DNA of 64,000 bases from Macrotrachela quadricornifera (taxonomy: Eukaryota; Rotifera; Eurotatoria; Philodinida; Philodinidae): assembly GCA_022393335.1 (NCBI GenBank), contig JAJEKB010021681.1, positions 1,216,036-1,280,035 on the forward strand. The letters run 5' to 3'. Shown in pieces: positions 60,590-64,000 of this stretch; the first letter of the stretch is position 1, and each line of letters opens with the position of its first letter. Below the pieces are notes generated by a model. It was not told the DNA's origin. It did no database searches and saw only the letters and a program-made list of their open reading frames with translations. The position numbers and the translations under genes are program-made.

Positions 60590-60735
60590 AAATTGTTGAA
60601 TTTGCTGGATTCATTGAACTCTCGAAAATTCTTGAATTCGTTGAGTTCTAAAGCTCCTTAGATTCCTAAAATTTTTAAAATTCCTCGAGCTCTTAGCTTT
60701 CATTGAATTCTTCGAGATTTTTTGGATCTTGTTAG
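60590..60735. repeat. Degenerate GAATTC/TTGAA short repeat
   Basis: A run of imperfect 11-13 bp units built on GAATTC, TTGAATT and CTCGA words (for example AAAATTCTTGAATTCGTTGA). A similar, shorter run lies at about 57790-57900. Probably a decayed minisatellite; no coding capacity. Confidence 0.45.
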
Positions 60736-62175
60736 GCTTTATAACAATGATTGCATCTTCTTTTTGTTGTATGAACCTTTGAGTTTGACACTCACAGAAT
60801 TTGGTCAGATTTCACCTATTTGGTTTATATTAGAATCTCTTATATGATACAGAGATGATTTTGATAATATGTGTCTTGTTCAAATAATTCATATCTGTAA
60901 GACTGCTCCATTATTTAATAAAAGACAAAAATATTAACGAAAGCGATACAAAAAAACAATTTTTAGCATGTCTAGTCTGTAAGTTTTTGCAGAGAAATAA
61001 CTGTGCTCTTTAATGGAACAAATGGGAGCAATCAATTGTCAATGGATGAGTCAAAGCATACTCGATTTATTTCTGCAATCAGAAAAAAAACAATAAATGC
61101 CAAAAATTCGTTTGATAGATCAAGATGGATACTATGCAAAAGTCAGTGATTTATATCATGGTGTACATATGACATGATATCTTTGAAATCAGAATTCGCA
61201 AGGTAGAATTTGCCATCGTATGTGTGTAATTAACATGAATTGTTTTTTATTACTTCGACTATGTGTGTTGATAAAAAGTTAGATAATCATTCGTTGCACA
61301 TCAACAATCGAGTATATCTATGAATGTTAAAAATAACCTGTACAATGATAAACTACTTTTAATTTGATGTTATGAAAAATAATATGTTATATTATCCTCA
61401 AGTGAAACCAACGGAGAATCAGCTGATTGTAATTAAGGCAATCATCGACAAATAGAAATCGACTATTTTTAACTTACTTGTTCTCTATTGTGCAGACAAC
61501 GCATGTTGCTGTTGGAGTCACATAGAAGAGGATTTTCGGAAACTTCCAGATTGATTTGAAGAAAGCTATGTTTCATTCTTGTAATATAGAAGAAAAATCC
61601 TGTTAGAATCTGATTGGTCAATATGAAAAGATGTTCTACCAGACAAGTTTTCGTAGAGTTTTTTCTGTAATATAAGGACAGAACATAATCTTGTTCGAGG
61701 CAATTTTGAAATTAACGATGATCATCTTTCTTATGGTCCAAACGACACTATGATACGACCGCATTAGAATAAAGAAAAAATTCAAATTACCTGTCATTTA
61801 CCCAATGCAATGACTTTAAATTAACTTAAAGAGAATTAAATGTTAAGTAAATAGGCTTAGTTTTAAGTTAAATTAAAGGATCCACTCTATTAGCGATCAT
61901 TGGCCAATAGAATCAATCGTGACAATCATAAAATTAGCTGTCTCTGACATAAGTGAAACATTTACTATATATCAATATATTAATGGTTGTGCAAGTCGAT
62001 ATAAGATAATATTTTCCACTTGAATATAAATCAAAAAAATATTGAAATAGATTTAGTAATATTTCAACAAGAGCATGCTACAAAAGTTTTACCGCCGGCA
62101 TATCTACATACTTTTATTTGTAAGAAAATAAAAACAAATGAGAATATGTTCTAATAAATAGTGTGATTATAATAA

Positions 62176-64000
62176 TCAAATATTCACTTCTATTAGAGTT
62201 GTCTCACTGATAACTGATCCATACGAACTGGATCGAGTATTTATATTATATTCATTGTATGTTGCTCGTCTATTCGTTGCTACTTTGTATTGACTTGGTA
62301 GTATAGAAAGCTTATTGGTTTCATGAGAACTATACGAGCGCATGGTACGAAAAGTATAAAGTTGTTCTCGAAGTCCATCACGAATAAGTAAGAAACGTAT
62401 GACATAAGTTCGGAGTAACTTCATTATGATTTTACTTAGAATGGCTACTACAAGAACAGTACCTATAGATATACCAGTGATTTCACTTATAGTAAGACCA
62501 GATGAATTCTTCACAGTTGATTGAGAAGTAGATGGTGTCACACTTTCTGTAGTATACGTAAAAGTAGTTGAGGTTGTCATTGTCATTGTTGATTTAATAA
62601 CTAATGTTCGTTGAGTAGGTATCTATAGATAAATGAAATTTATAGTTTATATTTGATTAGTATCTTTTCTTTTTATTATTCAAATGAATAATTCATTTTG
62701 AAGATAATTTATAGTCAGGAATAACTTACGGTACGTGGTCGCAGTGTAGATGTAATTGAAGTTGTCGATGTTGACGCTAAAAGTAGACAAAATAGATTGA
62801 TAGAACAATTTTTATTTTATTTTCTTCATACTTGTAGTGGTACTTGTTGTTTCTGAAGGAATATTGAATGGCCAAAAAGTCGGATCAACAATAGGCATTG
62901 ATGGTTTCGAGCATGTCGAAGCAAGAGCAAGAACACCGCTATCAAAGTAAATATAATATCGTTCACCTGGCGTCCATATCACATTCGAAGTAATTACCAA
63001 ACGATCAGCAAGATAGAGAACGTTAGTTATTTCAGTAACAACATTGAGACGATATACATCTGAATTATTTGGTAACTGTTTGAAGCGAACGTAAGTTTCA
63101 GTCGTAGGTCGTATGTATTCGATGCCTCCAGTAAATATAACCCATGTAGATGTTGTTGAAGCTACTGTTCCGATAGGATAACGAGTTGTATTTTGTACAT
63201 AAAGAGGATTAAAGAGTACAGATGGTGATTCGACAATAAATCGAAGACAGGTTGACGAACCTTGATTTCCAATAGAATCAACACCAGAAAAGCAATAGAG
63301 ATTTTGCCCATATTGAGCAGGACTAGCAAAATAGGAAACAAAATAGACAAAGATTGTTTGATCAAAAGGATCTGGAATAATATTAGTATTAGTTAAGCCG
63401 GTCGGATTCACAGATATAATATTAGTGACATTAGCATTAGAACATTGAACTTGAAGACGAATGCGTGTAGTAAATGTTGTATTAGCTGCCAAATAAATGC
63501 ACATATCAGACGAAAGATCTCCGACATAAATGGGACCAATCCAACAAGGATTAGAGGAATCATAAACACGAAAGATAAATTGAATAGGTACTTGTGATAG
63601 ATATGCTGAAAGAGGACTTGTTGATGTTTCAAAATCGACGACAGTTAATGCAACTGCATAATAACCAGAAATTTGAGGAGTAAACGTTAGATAACAACTT
63701 GTTTCATTGAGTATTGCACCAGGAACATTGTCTGTTAAATTACCACATTGTGTTGTACCATTTGACCAAATACAACGATAAGGATCAAAATCATTATCAG
63801 CAACATTAATTTTGAGAACATATGTTTTTAAACGACGCAGCCTATAAATTGGTAACATAGTAACGACAGGAGCATTATTGTAACGACCACTAAGTCTTTT
63901 ATATGTTTGAATCTGAACAGCTACGCTCCAATCTGCATCGGGACTTACTACTAGTATAAACCAACCTTTACCGGTAAAACTTGCAACAAAACTAACATTC
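62176..64000 (-). CDS. Large single-pass membrane protein, 3' part (5' end beyond window)
   Basis: Minus-strand exons are 64000-62832 (open to the window edge), 62776-62730 and 62622-62176. The introns are 55 bp (phase 1) and 107 bp (phase 0), with GTATGA and GTAAGT donors and TTTTAG and TATAG acceptors. The visible ectodomain is about 390 residues, beta-rich, with scattered Cys and NxS/T sites. A Ser/Thr-rich, mucin-like stalk follows (TSTTTSTSTTSITST and TTSTTFTYTTESVT). One membrane helix (GISIGTVLVVAILSKIIM) and a cytoplasmic tail of about 85 residues with Ser/Tyr-rich patches complete it. The orientation is type I. I do not recognise the ectodomain; the repeated pattern of aromatic strands and phrases such as GWFILVV and GYYAVALTVVDF suggest immunoglobulin-like or similar beta-sandwich repeats. 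It is probably a surface or adhesion protein. The exon joins are firm, the function unknown. Confidence 0.75.

Larger units (their letters stand above)
57391..62175. other. Gene-free stretch with degenerate repeats and scraps of coding sequence
   Basis: No intact gene. GAATTC-rich degenerate repeats occur at 57790-57900 and 60590-60735, and a possible mariner transposase scrap at 59541-59640. Short protein-like phrases also appear near 61097-61180 and 61690-61770, both ending in stops. The region looks like old transposon debris. Confidence 0.45.

Noticed and set aside
61097..61180. 27-codon frame reading MPKIRLIDQDGYYAKVSDLY
   Set aside because: It looks protein-like but is very short, has a stop directly upstream, and no partner exon was found; it is probably a relic.

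Overview
The window looks like nuclear DNA of a small AT-rich metazoan genome, most plausibly a bdelloid rotifer. Several features point that way. Genes are interrupted by short GT-AG introns (mostly 50-110 bp). The standard genetic code is used. FG-GAP/VCBS repeat proteins, divergent rhodopsin-like receptors and enzymes of bacterial flavour sit side by side. Decayed DNA transposons and foldback elements fill the spaces. Intergenic DNA is very AT-rich, and no bacterial operon structure is seen. The assignment to bdelloids is an inference from gene content.

Left part (1-27.3 kb). The window opens inside an FG-GAP repeat gene (1-762, +). Next come a two-exon HAD hydrolase (4237-4992, -) and a three-exon type II membrane phosphodiesterase of the alkaline phosphatase superfamily (6215-7834, +). 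A dead FG-GAP fragment (8341-8652), a secreted Cys-rich protein (10622-11443, -) and a divergent receptor gene (13031-14167, -) follow. A paralogous receptor pseudogene with two nonsense codons lies at 19504-20467. The section ends with a three-exon SLC46-like transporter (22715-24466, -) and a RimJ/RimL-type acetyltransferase (26473-27249, +), which has a truncated copy of its own 5' region just upstream.

Middle part (27.3-47 kb). This is a repeat-rich accessory block built around one large gene, 31894-46989 (+). I join four exons whose splice phases all agree, giving a predicted 2,305-residue protein. It carries an N-terminal RING-H2 finger, two nearly identical RanBP2-type zinc fingers, an RRM-like region, a microbial-type poly(ADP-ribose) glycohydrolase macrodomain with an intact GGG-x7-QEE signature, an array of about ten PBZ-like Cys/His fingers, three long unrecognised regions and a second PBZ-like array at the C-terminus. 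Such a protein could bind poly(ADP-ribose), erase it and ubiquitylate nearby targets, and it is the most interesting object in the window. Its two 4-kb introns contain decayed coding sequence, a TIR element and dispersed repeats. A 619-bp near-perfect palindrome lies upstream.

Right part (47-64 kb). This section is gene-poor, with foldback repeats at 47.9 and 51.7 kb. It holds a RING/TRAF-type zinc-finger protein (54013-54474, -) whose RING histidine is replaced by glutamine, and a histidine phosphatase (56695-57390, +). The 3' end of a large single-pass membrane protein gene (62176 to beyond 64000, -) lies at the right edge. The neighbouring genes do not form a pathway; apart from the PAR-related protein they are independent eukaryotic transcription units.
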